64,000 nt of DNA. Source: Phaeosaccion multiseriatum. Its lineage: Eukaryota; Ochrophyta, other classes. The notes below the pieces were generated by a model. The model saw only the letters and a list, made by a program, of their open reading frames with translations. It was not told the DNA's origin and did not search any database. Location: the NCBI GenBank assembly GCA_965112735.1, contig OZ218959.1, forward strand, positions 1,550,001 to 1,614,000, given 5' to 3'. The translations under genes were made by a program, and so were the position numbers. Shown piece by piece: positions 23,928 to 35,676 of the stretch (positions are counted from its first letter, which is position 1; the number at the start of each line of letters is the position of its first letter).

Positions 23928-26075
23928 CTACCCCTCCTCTTCCCCCTCTTCCTCTTCACTGATCCACTCGGGCATGGGGTCGGGCAACGCTGCCCATGCC
24001 TCCGGCCCGCCCAAGTCCATCTCGGCTTCGCTCAGCAGGCAGTCGGTCAGGGCTGCACGGAGCTTGTCACCGTCCATATGGATGCCAATAAAGACGAGCT
24101 CCTGCCGTCGGTCGCCCCATTCGCCGCCCCCCTCCAGCTCGGGCAGGATGAAGTCCCTCTCCTCCTCCGGCCACTCACTCTCGGGCAGGCTCGCCCACCA
24201 GGACCCTCCGAAATCGCTGCTAAAGGCCCCCCCCGCCTGGCTCCAGATGCCCATGAACTCGTGCCGAGTGGCCAGCCAAAAGAAGCCCTTTGAGCGAATC
24301 ACAGATGGCAAATGCTCCTCGATGAAGCCCAGCAGCCTCTCCGGGTGGAAGGGCCGTCGGGCCCGGAAGGTGAAGCTGGAAATTCCGTACCGTTCGGTCT
24401 CAGGGAGGTGTTCCTCGTCGGCTAGGCTCTCCTGGTTGAGCTGCTGTAACCACCCTGGCGCTTGCATGGCAGCCTCAAAGTCAAACAGGCCCGTCCCCAG
24501 GATGTTGTTCAAAGGGATGTGCGAGTTGGTAGTACGGTGAAGCACCGCACCAGGGTTGAGCTTGTGAATCATGCCCTCCAAGCCGCACAGCTGCTCCTCG
24601 CTGCACATGTCCGCTTTGTTGAGTAGAATCACATTGGCAAACTCCACCTGATAGGATTGAGAGAGGGGTTTGGGCCGAGTGCGTACAGGCAGGCAGGCAG
24701 GCAGGAAAAGGGTGCGGGGCAGGGACGAAGTCATAGGGCACATGGTTGTTTAGTAGATGGGAGGAGAGGGGAGGAGAGGGGAGGATGGCAGTAGGGTGGG
24801 AGAGAAGGGCAGTAGATTAGGAGGGCAGGGCAGGGGAAGAGAGAGGAGCGAGGCCTGAGCCTTGCTGCTACCTGGCTACCTGCTACTTTCCGTTCCTCTC
24901 CTTTTTACCTCCAGACTTTGCGAATCGCAGAAAACGCCCCCCCCCCATTTATTAACTGCCATCTCCCCCTCCCCTCTCCTTTTCCATACCTGCGAGACTA
25001 TGAGGTCCGCAACAGTCCGTACGTCCTCCTCTCCCGCCGCGAGGCCCCTCCCCTGCAGGTCGTCCGCCTCCTTTAACTCCTGCCAGAAAGACTGTGCATC
25101 CACCACCGTCACCATACAGTCGAGTCTCGCCAGATCTGCTAGACTCGTTCCGTCCTCCATAGTGTGAGCGAACGTCTCCGCCACAGGCATTGGCTCTGAG
25201 ATTCCCGTGCTCTCGATGACGAGGTGGTCGAAACGCGAAGTACCTTCCTCTGCAAAGGCTGCCACTTCGCGAAGTAGATCCTCGCGAAGTGTGCAGCAAA
25301 TGCATCCGTTCTCAAGCTCCACTAGGCTCTCTGCTACTTGACGCATGCTTGCTGCGTCGCTGCCATCGCTGCCACATCTTTCCGCCTCCTGCGCGTAGCT
25401 CAAGTCCGGTCGGAGGAGCTTGGCGTCGATGTTGACATCCGCCATATCGTTGACAATGACTGCCACTTTCTTTCCCTCTGTGTTGCGTAGGATGTGGCGG
25501 AGGAGTGTGGTCTTGCCCGCCCCCAAGAAGCCCGACAAGACCGTCACGGGTAGGGTACTGTCGGCTGGTGATGATGGTGATGATGATGATGCAGAGGATG
25601 TAGTCGATGGCTCCGAAGCTGTGGAGAAGAGCGCTGAGGAGCTCGACGCCGGCGACGACAACCAGGAGGTGGTGATCGGTCCTGGCCTTCCTGCTGCACC
25701 GAGAAAGCCACTCACATCCATCTCTGCCCTCCTCCGCCTCCTTCTCGCCCCCATTTCATCACTACCAAGGCCACTCGGGCTGCTCCTGCTGCTCCTGCTC
25801 CTGATGCTGCTGCTGGCCCTGTTGCTCATGAGCCAGGCCGGGGCGCGATGATTTGAGGTAACAAACGCAGCGGGTCTGAAACAAGAGCACGAGCGCAAGT
25901 AGCGGCTACTGCAGGCGATACTTAGTACTATCGTCATTGTTTTTCGGGGCCCCATTTGGTTGTTCGCTGCTTGTTGCTCCTGACTCGTGCGCGGGGGCCC
26001 GGCCGCGCGCGCAGCGGCGCGGGATACATCCCGGCTCACAGGGTCGTCGCCGAACGACCAACCGTCTAAGGACAT
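23928..26075 (-). CDS. CobW/ZNG-type P-loop GTPase (metal chaperone family)
   Basis: Two exons on the minus strand, about 26075-24990 and 24647-23928, phase 0; about 600 residues if the first ATG is used. The G-domain is complete. Walker A reads [11 protein letters not shown]. The family's metal-binding CxCC motif is in [20 protein letters not shown] and the guanine-specifying NKAD follow. [12 protein letters not shown] opens the CobW C-terminal domain, followed by [16 protein letters not shown]0523 proteins load zinc or other metals into client enzymes using GTP. Possible starts are 26075, 25955 and 25937. The last would expose [18 protein letters not shown], which could be an organelle leader with an AAF motif; this remains speculative. 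The C-terminus is acidic (EEEEGEEEG). It is divergent from the CCDC40 gene, 113 bp away. Confidence 0.93.
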
Positions 26076-26188
26076 TTGTAACGGCAGATCGATCGACTCG
26101 AACTGTGGGGGTGTACTCCTGAGTTCAGTGGTCTCAGACAGTGCTGCCTTCTATCCAGGCTACAGGCAGGTAGATCAGCCCAGGCAGA
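26076..26188. promoter_or_regulatory. Bidirectional promoter interval, CobW / CCDC40
   Basis: 113 bp lie between the outermost divergent ATGs. No TATA box is seen. If the CobW start is at 25955 the interval is 233 bp. Confidence 0.4.
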
Positions 26189-26641
26189 ATGGACCTTCGC
26201 GGGGTAGAGTACAAGGAAGAGCAGGGGGGGGATGGGCAACCTCAGCTGGACGACCAATTGTACTATGGCGATGAGCAGCAGCAGCAGAAGCAAGAGGGGA
26301 TGCATGAGCAGATGATGATGGAACAGCAGAAGCTTCAGGAGGAGCAGCAGCAGCAGCAGCAGCTTGAGATGCGGGGAGGGGAGGTCATGATGGAGGAGGA
26401 GGAGGACGATGAGGACGCCGATGGGCTTGACTTTGAGGACATCATTCGCAACTTTGCCAACGATCCTCACATGGACCGCATTCACCAGGCCCAGTACCAA
26501 GGCCTTATGCAGACCTATGATAGAGTGATGGAGGAGCTGAAGGAGAGCGAGTCTGAGTACAAGAAGATCAAGACACGGAGAGAGACTGTGGGCGTAGACC
26601 TGTACAACATTCAACAGCAGCTGGCGCGATTACAGGCAAGG

Positions 26642-26693
<52 letters not shown>

Positions 26694-29600
26694 GGCTCCC
26701 ACCTACATTACCGCTTTTCCAACCGTGGTCCTTGTTTTATCACGTGCAGCTCGAACTTACTTGTCCTCGCATTTCTCTTTTCCCTGCCCTTCGCCTCCCC
26801 TTCCCGTTTTCTCACCCCCCCCGCTGTCCCACTCTATCCTTTCCACCCTCCCTGCTCTTTCCCACGCTCTCTTCTACACACAGGTGTCCTTGGAGCAAGC
26901 CCATGCCGAGCACGCAGACCTCCAGGAAGACCGAGCTCGAACCGAGCTGGGGCTGGAGGAGGCCAAGGAGCTGTTTCAGAGGAAGAAAGGCAGGGCAGAG
27001 GAGCTAGGCAAGCAGTACGGCCGCAACCAGGCAGAGCTCAACGCCCTGCAGGAGACACTGAGACAGGTCCGTCCATCCCTGGGCGTTCGTCCGTCCGTCC
27101 GTTATCCATTGATTCGTCTCGCTCTACCATTTACTCGCTCTGAATCACACACAAAACACACAAACACGAGTCTTTGGGAGCTGCTTTAATCCAAGCGCAA
27201 GCACAGCAAAATCGCCCAACGTGTACCGCACCGGACAGCCTAGATTGGAGCCTAGCAGGTAGCCCAGGTGTCGTGCATGGCTCACAGCCTTCCTCTCTCT
27301 CCGTCTTCCCCCCCCCGCCCCTCTCTCTCTCCTTCCCTCTCTCTCCCTCCCCCCCCCCACCCTCCTCCTCCTCCTCTCTCTCCTGTCCTGTCCTACCTTA
27401 TACCTCCCCTGCCCCTCTCCTTACACACACTCATACACACACACACAGGTGGAACTCTACAACGAGGAGATGAAAGGAGAGATCCTGGTCACTCGAAGGG
27501 CCACATACAAAGCCGAAGAAGCCATCAAGGTCCTGGAGAGGGCCAAGGCAAAGCAAGACTTCTACCTCGACAACCTTATGGACCAAGTCAAGCGCCAGCA
27601 GGAGGCCGTGGCGCTGCTTGATGCTCAGCAGCACTCGCAGAAAGACTCCAATGGGGAGGTGGACGACATGCTCAGGGAGACTAACCAGTGAGTGAAGGGC
27701 GGGAGGGAAGGAGGATGGGAGGGAAGGAGGAGAGGAGTGAGCGAGTGAATAAGGGGGGGGGCTGGGAGTGCTATTACCCTTGGCAGGCTTGCCCTCTCCT
27801 TCTCCTCTGCTCTGTTCTGCTCTCATAGTCGGCACAGGGGCTCAGTCACGGACACCAATTTTAGGACCTTACCCCCCACTCCCCCCCTTTGTGACTTTGC
27901 AATACTTCGCAACCTTCCACAGAGAAATGGCGCTGATATCGTTCGAGAAGAAGCAGTTGCTGCAGCAGCTTGAGACGGCCGTCACAGGTACACTTTTATA
28001 TGCAAGGGAGGGACTGCGTCTCTCTCTCTCACTCTCCCTCCCTCCCTCTCTCTTGCCTGTGTCTTCTCTGATGACGTTTCTGCCGTTTGTTAATGCATAA
28101 CGATTACAACCCCTCTATCATCTTAGGCCTGCGGCGGCGGGATGAGGCACTGACAGCCGCCCTCAAAGCCCTCAAGGAGGCGGAGGGCAAGGCCAGAGAC
28201 TACGACATTGAAATCGAGGGGCTCAAGAGAGAAATCAAGAAGGCACAGGCAAGTGCCGCAGTTGGTGATACAGCGGTAGCATACAGGCAGGGGCACTGGA
28301 AGGGAGCATGCTTTGCTCGCTCCACCCCCTGCGTGCGGGGTCGTTCTTTCCGCCCGTCCTTCCTCCCTTCCTCCCTCCTTCCGTCCCACTCCATCTCAGA
28401 ATGTGTAATCCCGTCGCCCCTCTGCCCGCCTCCCCACGGAATGTCGCAGGCGGTGAATGAGTCTCTCGTGAGTGTCAAAGACCGCTTGGAGAACGAAGCC
28501 GCATACGTGGATGAGCAACTCGCCAAGGTAAGGCTCAGGATGAGAGCGTCAGAGTCAGGGTCAGGGTCAGGGTCAGGGTCAGGGTCAGGGTCAGGGTCAG
28601 GGTCAGGGTCAGGGTCAGGGTCAGGGTTAGGGTCAGGGTCAGGGTCAGGGTCAGGGTCAGGGTCAGGGTCAGGGTCAGGGTCAGGGTCAGGGTCAGGGTC
28701 AGGGTCAGGGTCAGGGTCAGGGTCAGGGTCAGGGTTAGGGTCAGGGTCAGGGTCAGGGTCAGGGTCAGGGTCAGGGTTAGGGTCAGGGTCAGGGTTAGGG
28801 TCAGGGTCAGGGTTAGGGTCAGGGTCAGGGTTAGGGTCAGGGTCAGGGTTAGGGTCAGGGTCAGGGTCAGGGTCAGGGTCAGGGTCAGGGTTAGGGTTAG
28901 GGTCAGGGTCAGGGTCAGGGTTAGGGTCAGGGTTAGGGTCAGGGTCAGGGTTAGGGTCAGGGTTAGGGTCAGGGTCAGGGTCAGGGTCAGGGTCAGGGTT
29001 AGGGTTAGGGTCAGGGTCAGGGTCAGGGTCAGGGTTAGGGTCAGGGTTAGGGTCAGGGTCAGGGTCAGGGTCAGGGTTAGGGTCAGGGTTAGGGTCAGGG
29101 TCAGGGTCAGGGTCAGGGTTAGGGTCAGGGTTAGGGTCAGGGTCAGGGTCAGGGTCAGGGTCAGGGTCAGGGTTAGGGTTAGGGTCAGGGTCAGGGTCAG
29201 GGTCAGGGTTAGGGTCAGGGTTAGGGTCAGGGTCAGGGTCAGGGTCAGGGTTAGGGTCAGGGTTAGGGTCAGGGTCAGGGTCAGGGTCAGGGTCAGGGCC
29301 CCCCACCCCCTTTCTATCCACACAATATCGAACACCATAAATGGGATCGATATCACACCCAGCACCAACCCCCACGCCCATCCATTGCCATCCCGACGCT
29401 CAGGTGCGCCAAGAGCGGGAGGCCCTGGCCGAGCGTTTCGCCCTTCTGGAGCGGTCTCTGGGGCAGACGGAGGAGGACGAGAAGAAGATTGATGTGGCGG
29501 CACACGGCCTGCAGCAGCAGCTGGACAGCCTCTCGCACAATGTGCAGGTGTGTATGCGTGTATGTGTGTGTGTGTGTGCGCGCGTGTATGTATGTGTGTA

Positions 29601-32600
29601 TGTGTGTATGTGTGCATGTGTGTGTGAGAGAGAGGGAGAGAGTGCGTGTGTTTGCATGTGTGTGTCCGTGTGTGTGTGAGAGAGAGAGGGAGAGTGTGTG
29701 TGTGTTTGATTGTGTGTGTCCGGGTGTGTGTGTTTGTATGTGTGTGTCCGTGTGTGTGGGTGTGTGAGGGCGGTGGGGGTGGGGTGTGCGGTGTGCGTGC
29801 GGAAGGGTGTGGGCGGAGTTGTGTGTGTGCGTGTGTTTGTATGTGTGTGTCTCTCTGTCAACCTGATGATTGTCTCTTTCTCTCTTTCTCCTTTCTTGTC
29901 ACCGCACCCCCCCCCACACACACTTAGACTGTGACTGGGCAGAAGCAGAAGCTTGAGTTGGAGAAGGCGGCATGGCGCAATCAACAGATGACAGCGTCCA
30001 AAGCCGTCAAAAACCTTCAGAAGCAAACGCTCAATGTGGTAAGTGATGCAAGTGGTGCAAGTGGTAATCCAAAGCCAGCCATTCTGTAGAGGGCCAGGGG
30101 CGGGGGGAGGGGGAGGGAATGCTTCAGTGCCCCCTCTCGTCAGCGCTAGCGATAACGGTTGGTGATACAGCAGTTGGTGATACAGCAGCATCGACTTGAT
30201 GCATTGGCTGGCTCTCGCCGCTCGCGTGCGCAGGGCGGCAGCACATGCCCTGCCCTGTCCCTACGCCTGTGCTCTGCTCTGCTCTGCTCTGCCCATATGC
30301 CTCTGCGCTGCTTTGCTGATCTTCCGTTCCGCTCCCACGACGTTTGCCTGCGTCTCCCCCACCCCCCCCCCTTTTTACAGATGTCCTCTCTGAATGGCGT
30401 GGAGATGGAGGAAGCAACTCTGGAGAACGAGGCCGCTCGCATCAGGGTGGACTCACTCAACACAGAGGCCCATAACGTTCAGCTCAGGGATCTACTGCGC
30501 AAGCTAGACGTGAGTGCGTGCGTGCATGAGTTTGTGGATGCGTGCGTGTGTGTGTGTGGGTGGGTGGGTGTTTGTGTGTGAGGTACGTAAGCAGAGCACT
30601 GTCGAGCCCTCCCTCCCCCTCCCTCTCCCCTCTCACGTGACTTGCGGTGCTGTATCTTCTCTTTTTTCTCCTCTCCTCTTCTCTTCCCCTTCTCTTCTCC
30701 TCTCGTCTGCCTCGCCTGGCATGGATGCCCACCCACCTTATGGTGTCTGTCTTGCCTACTCAGGACGAGGTGAAGGCCAAGGATAGGCTCATCGAGAAGT
30801 ACGAGCAGGAGGAAAAGGCCAGGGCCGACGAGATTGACAAGAAGATTTATAGAGAGGTGAGAGAGACAGTGAGAGAGAACAACAGATAAAAGAGAGTGAG
30901 AGAACAGCAGAGTGAGTGAGTGAGAGAGAAGACAGAGAGAGAGAACAGTAGAGAGAAGAGAATGGCCTTCCCTCCCTGGCCTTCTTTCCCCTAGTGTCGC
31001 GTGTCGCCTGTTGCTGCCTTCAAAGCGTGTTTCCCCTTTTCACCCCTGACCCCTGTGCCCGCCTCTTGCCCCTCTCTACCAACCCCTCGACCCCCTCTCT
31101 CCCCTCCTCTCCTTTCCCCTCTCCTCCCCTCCTCCCCTCCCTATTCACTACCATCCATATCCCTATCCACTGCCATCCCCTCCCTGCCCCTCCTTACTGC
31201 AGGACCGCCTCAACAAGAAGTACAAAGCCCTTCTCGAGTCTGCCAACGGAGCGCCAGAGACCAACGGCCCCTACGAGGCAACCATCTCTAGCTTGGAGAA
31301 GGAGGTGAACATGTAAGTGCGCAAGTGAATGAGCGAGTGAGTGAGTGAGTGAGTGAGTGAGTGAGTGGGTGAGTGAGTGAGTGAGTGGGTGAGTGAGTGA
31401 GTGAGTGAGTGAGTGAGTGAGTGGGTGAGTGAGTGGGTGAGTGAGTGGGTGAGTGAGTGAGTGAGTGAGTGAGTGAGTGAGTGAGTGGGTGAGTGAGTGA
31501 GTGAGTGAGTGAGTGAGTGAGTGCGTGGGTGAGTGAGTGAGTGAGTGAGTGAGTGAGTGAGTGGGTGAGTGAGTGAGTGAGTGAGTGAGTGAGTGAGTGA
31601 GTGAGTGAGTGAGTGAGTGAGTGGGTGAGTGAGTGAGTGGGTGAGTGAGTGAGTGAGTGAGTGAGTGAGTGAGTGAGTGAGTGGGTGAGTGAGTGAGTGG
31701 GTGAGTGAGTGAGTGAGTGGGTGAGTGAGTGAGTGAGTGAGTGAGTGAGTGGGTGAGTGAGTGAGTGAGTGAGTGAGTGAGTGAGTGAGTGAGTGAGTGA
31801 GTGAGTGAGTGAGTGAGTGAGTGAGTGAGTGAGTGAGTGGGTGAGTGAGTGAGTGAGTGAGTGAGTGAGTGAGTGAGTGAGTGAGTGAGTGAGTGGGTGA
31901 GTGAGTGAGTGAGTGAGTGAGTAAGTGAGTGAGTGGGTGAGTGAGTGAGTGAGTGAGTGAGTGAGTGAGTGAGTGAGTGAGTGAGTGAGTGAGTGGGTGA
32001 GTGAGTGAGTGAGTGAGTGAGTGAGTGAGTGAGTGAGTGAGTGAGTGAGTGAGTGAGTGAGTGAGTGAGTGAGTGGGTGAGTGAGTGAGTGAGTGGGTGA
32101 GTGAGTGAGTGAGTCAGTGAGTCAGTGAGTGAGTGAGTGAGTGAGTGAGTGAGTGAGTGAGTCAGTGAGTGAGTGAGTGAGTCAGTGAGTGAGTGAGTGA
32201 GTGAGTGAGTGAGTGAGTGAGTGGGTGAGTGAGTGGTCTCATCTGGTGTCTCTCCACACGTACCCACACACACACCCTCCCAAGCACACACGCACGCACA
32301 CCCACATGCACATCCACGCCCACACACGCCCGCACTCACGTAGTCTTCGACGTCCTCCTCCGTCCTCCATGCTTCATCCTTCAGGATCGGTGACGAGAAC
32401 GCTCAGCTTAAACACAGCTGGCTCCAAGACCAGACACAACTGGTGAGTGAGTGAGTGAGTGAGTGAGTGAGTGAGTGAGTGAGTGAGTGAGTGAGTGAGT
32501 GAGTGAGTGAGTGAGTGAGTGAGTGAGTGAGTGAGTGAGTGAGTGAGTGAGTGAGTGAGTGAGTGAGTGAGTGAGTGAGTGAGTGAGTGAGTGAGTGAGT

Positions 32601-35600
32601 GAGTGAGTGAGTGAGTGAGTGAGTGAGTGAGTGAGTGAGTGAGTGAGTGAGTGAGTGAGTGAGTGAGTGAGTGAGTCACTGAGTCAGTGAGTGAGTGAGT
32701 GAGTCAGTGAGTCACTGAGTCAGTGAGTCAGTGAGTAAGCCAGTAACAACCGCAGCGGAGATAGCCCGAGAGTAATCGATAGATGTAGACAAGCAGCGGC
32801 GAAGTAACCTGCTTCCCCCCTTCTACCTACCTACCTACCCACCTACCTACCTACCCACTCACCCACCCCACCCCACCCACCCCTCCAGGTGAGCACTGCC
32901 ACCGAGACGGAGGGCCACATTGACAAGAACATGGAGCTGAGAGCGAGGCTCGCCATCCTCGGCCAAAGAAAGGTGAGTGAGTGAGTGCGTGAGTGAATGA
33001 GTAAGTGAGTGAGTGACGGACTGAGTGAGTGAGCGAGTGAGAGGAGGCCCCTTGGAGGGTGCGGTACGCAGGCAAAGAATATTGACACGAGCAAAGAGGC
33101 GTGAGGACTAACCCCCCCTCCCTCCCTCCCTCCCTCCCTCCAGCAACGTCTTCAAGCAGAGAGCACTTTGAACAAGGCCGAGTTGGACAGGCTGGACCAT
33201 GAGATCGAGGCAATGCACATGGACATGTCCCACCTCAACAACCTCATCGGCTCCAACAGGGACAAGGCGCAGGAGCTTGCCAACGGAACGGCGGTCATGG
33301 AGAGGTACGTGTGATTGACGTCAGATTCCAGTTTCAGTGGGCAGGTTACAGTTTGGAGGTTGGAGGCTGCAGTTTGCAGTTTGGAGTTTGAGGTTGAGGG
33401 TCCATGTTTGATCCCGGTTTGTTTCAGTGTAGAGCGTATGGACGTGTCGATAGAAGGGCAATGGAAGGGCAAAGGTTCCTTCGATCCTCTCGCGCCAACT
33501 TACCACCTCCCCTCCCCTCCCCTCTCCTCTCTCACCTCCCTCCTTCTCACTGCTGTGTAATGTATCACCAACTGCTGCAGAGAGTTTGTGCAGGAACTGA
33601 AGGAGCTGGAGAAGAAATCCATCGCTCTTGAGGAGAAGGTTCGGGGCACCAAGGAGGGCAAGGCAGGCATCTTGGACGAAATTGTCGAGACGGAGAGACA
33701 GGTGAGGGAGGGAGGGAAGCAAGGAAGGAAGCTGCTCGCTAAAGCTCCACTCTTGCCCAACGTACCTTTCTCTCCCGGTCTACACCTCTGACGGCCTTTC
33801 TTATGTGTCTCACATCAACCCTCCCTCCCTCCCTCCGCTCCCCTCCCCTCCCCTTCCTCCCTCCCTCTCCCTCCCTCTCCCTGCCTCCCTCCCTCCGTCC
33901 CTCCCTCTCCCTCCGTCCCTCCGTCCCTCTCCCTCCCTCCGTCCCTCTCAGATTGTGCTCTGGGAGAAGAAGATCCAGTTGGAGAGAGAGACGCAGGCCG
34001 CACTTGATCCAGACGTGGGCAAGGGGGAGGTGTCGGGCATGGAGAGAGAGATCCACCGCATGAGGCTGAGGCTCAGCACACTCAAGAGGGAGCAGGAGGC
34101 TATGATCAAGGACATGGAGACAGGTGAGGTTAGGGTACTGAGTGGGGGTAGTGGGAAGGTAGGCACCTCCGCCGTCCGACTACCCCACTCACGCACTCAC
34201 GCACTCACGCACTCACGCACTCCTTCAAGTCTGTCAACTCTCAAGTGTGATCGTACTCACACTCACACTTACTCTCTCGCTCAGTCAGGCAGTCAGTCAG
34301 CCAGCGAGCCAGTCACAAACCCACTCACTCAAACCCACTCACTTCTCACCCACTACTCGCATCACTGCCTGCGTGTACTACCACATTGTGCAGCCATTCT
34401 CAAGAGAGAAGAGATCAGTGCTCGACACAAGGGCAAGGGAGCCAAGGCAGCGAACAAGAGCCTCAACGCAAGCAAGAAGGTAAGTGCGGTGTGGGCTGCG
34501 CTGATGATCCGAGAGGAGGAGGAGACAAAGAGAGGAGAGGAAAGGAACGAAGCCCCGCTTTGACCTTCCCCCTGCCACCCCCCTTCCCCCCCTCTCAGGC
34601 CACCAACTCGGCATCTCTGGAATTGTCCGCCGCGGCCCTGAGGAAGCGCCTCACCGGCACCCAAAGGCAGCTCAAGGGCACGACCAAAGACACCAAGGTG
34701 CGTCAGAGAGCGAGAGAGAGTATGCTGAGGACGACCTCACACACATACATCGCTTGGATAACCCCCTCCCCTAACTCCTTCCCGCCCTTCCTCCCTCCCC
34801 TCAGGCCTATGCAGAGGCTGTGGAAGACAAGAAGATGGACATTGAGAGCCTCACCGTCGACCTGGAGCAGAGCATGAGCGCCTTCGACGAGCTCGTGGGC
34901 AGGAGAGACCAGCTACAGGGCAGCATCAACACCGCACTGGTACGTGCGTGCGTGCATGCGTGGGTGCCGTGCGTGCACGCGTGCTTCTTCTCCATTCAAG
35001 AGCTCTTGATGGAGCTGTCGCGCCCACCTCCGGCCCCGGCCCCCGGCCAGCTCTCACTCACTCTCTCTCTGTCCTCGGGCCCAGCTCGCACCACAGTCCT
35101 CTCTCCGCCCTTCTCGCGCCCCCTCACCCACCTCTCGCTTGCTCCACGCTCGTGTTGTACCATCCCCTACCATCCCCTACCATCCCTTGCCATCCCCTGC
35201 CATCCCCTGCCATCTCCTGCCATCCCCTGCCATCCCCTGCCACCCCCTGCCATCTCCTGCCATCCCCTGCTAACCCCTGCCATCCCCTGCCATCCCCTGC
35301 CATCTCCTGCCATCCCCTGCTATCCCCTGCCATCCCCTGCCACCGCCTGCCATCCCCTACCATCCCCTGCATCCCCTGCCATCCCCTTGCATCCCTCCTC
35401 CCCCTCCCCCCCCCGCAGTACGAGAAGCAGCGGCTGATGGAGATGAGCAGCACCAAGATGCGAATGGCCAAGCGCCTCAATGACGTCGTCAAGGGGGCAA
35501 CAATGGGTGTCGACCCCAAGCACGCCATGGAGGTGGAGCGAGCTCTCTATGCCTCGGAAACCCGTCTGGGGCAGGTGCGGCAAGTGATTCAAGACATGGA

Positions 35601-35676
35601 GGGGCAGTTCGACTCGTCGCTAGACGATGTTCTACGTCGCGTACTCAACCTGGCGGAGGATGTTACGGCGCAGTAG
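26189..35676 (+). CDS. CCDC40: CCDC40-like axonemal ruler protein, 20 exons
   Basis: With CCDC39, this protein forms the 96-nm ruler along ciliary doublets that positions inner dynein arms and the dynein regulatory complex. Exons: 26189-26635, 26884-27066, 27449-27687, 27923-27987, 28127-28248, 28450-28527, 29404-29547, 29928-30038, 30381-30509, 30764-30856, 31203-31312, 32385-32442, 32889-32972, 33144-33304, 33581-33701, 33952-34123, 34394-34479, 34599-34697, 34805-34939, 35419-35676. All phases close, giving about 964 residues, against about 1140 in human. An acidic N-terminus is followed by [15 protein letters not shown], then almost continuous coiled coil. The stretch around exon 16 ([13 protein letters not shown], then [17 protein letters not shown]) matches the most conserved part of animal CCDC40. 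Introns 1 and 5 use GC instead of GT donors (26636, 28249). Several introns are mostly simple repeats. Confidence 0.93.
26641..26693 (+). repeat. CTG triplet run at the start of CCDC40 intron 1
   Basis: About 16 CTG triplets start six bases after a GC donor. Reading through would add a poly-Leu run in frame, so retention would not immediately stop translation. Confidence 0.85.
28258..28276 (+). repeat. Dispersed CAGTTGGTGATACAG element, copy 4
   Basis: It lies in CCDC40 intron 5, nine bases after the GC donor at 28249. Confidence 0.8.
28553..29298 (+). repeat. GGGTCA/GGGTTA array in CCDC40 intron 6
   Basis: About 124 six-base units, mostly GGGTCA with interspersed GGGTTA (the TTAGGG telomere unit in another register). 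The order of variants itself repeats with a longer period, such as paired GGGTTA followed by four GGGTCA. No stop occurs in one frame on each strand (Gly-Ser/Gly-Leu dipeptides on plus, Asp-Pro/Asn-Pro on minus), but coding exons lie on both sides and the array starts just after a GTAAGG donor. Confidence 0.95.
30157..30189 (+). repeat. Dispersed CAGTTGGTGATACAG element, tandem copies 5a and 5b
   Basis: Two copies (GGTTGGTGATACAG then CAGTTGGTGATACAG) stand head to tail in CCDC40 intron 8. Confidence 0.8.
31330..32235 (+). repeat. GTGA array in CCDC40 intron 11
   Basis: About 225 four-base units, mostly GTGA with periodic GGTGA and a few GTCA variants, begin shortly after the donor at 31313 and fill most of the intron. 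CA-rich sequence follows, then the acceptor at 32384. Confidence 0.97.
32443..32737 (+). repeat. GTGA array starting at the CCDC40 intron 12 donor itself
   Basis: The array begins at the first base of the intron, so the donor GTGAGT is simply its first units. About 70 repeats follow, with TCA variants at the far end. Confidence 0.97.
33561..33580 (-). repeat. Dispersed element copy 6, forming a 3' splice site
   Basis: TGTATCACCAACTGCTGCAG ends exactly at the acceptor of CCDC40 exon 15. The reversed element thus supplies the terminal CAG of the intron. Confidence 0.8.
35159..35400 (+). repeat. CATCCCCTGC decamer array in CCDC40 intron 19
   Basis: More than 20 copies of a 10-bp unit, with CATCTCCTGC and CACCCCCTGC variants, fill the last intron ahead of a CCCT tract and the acceptor. 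Confidence 0.93.

Noticed and set aside
28553-29298. True chromosome end
   Set aside because: The telomere-like hexamers are flanked on both sides by exons of one gene.
28535-29617. Long open frames of Leu-Thr, Asp-Pro or Gly-Ser dipeptides on both strands
   Set aside because: They are translations of the GGGTCA/GGGTTA intron array; coding exons of CCDC40 lie on both sides with matching phases.
31194-32679. Minus-strand frames made of SLTH repeats
   Set aside because: These are the complement of GTGA arrays in CCDC40 introns.
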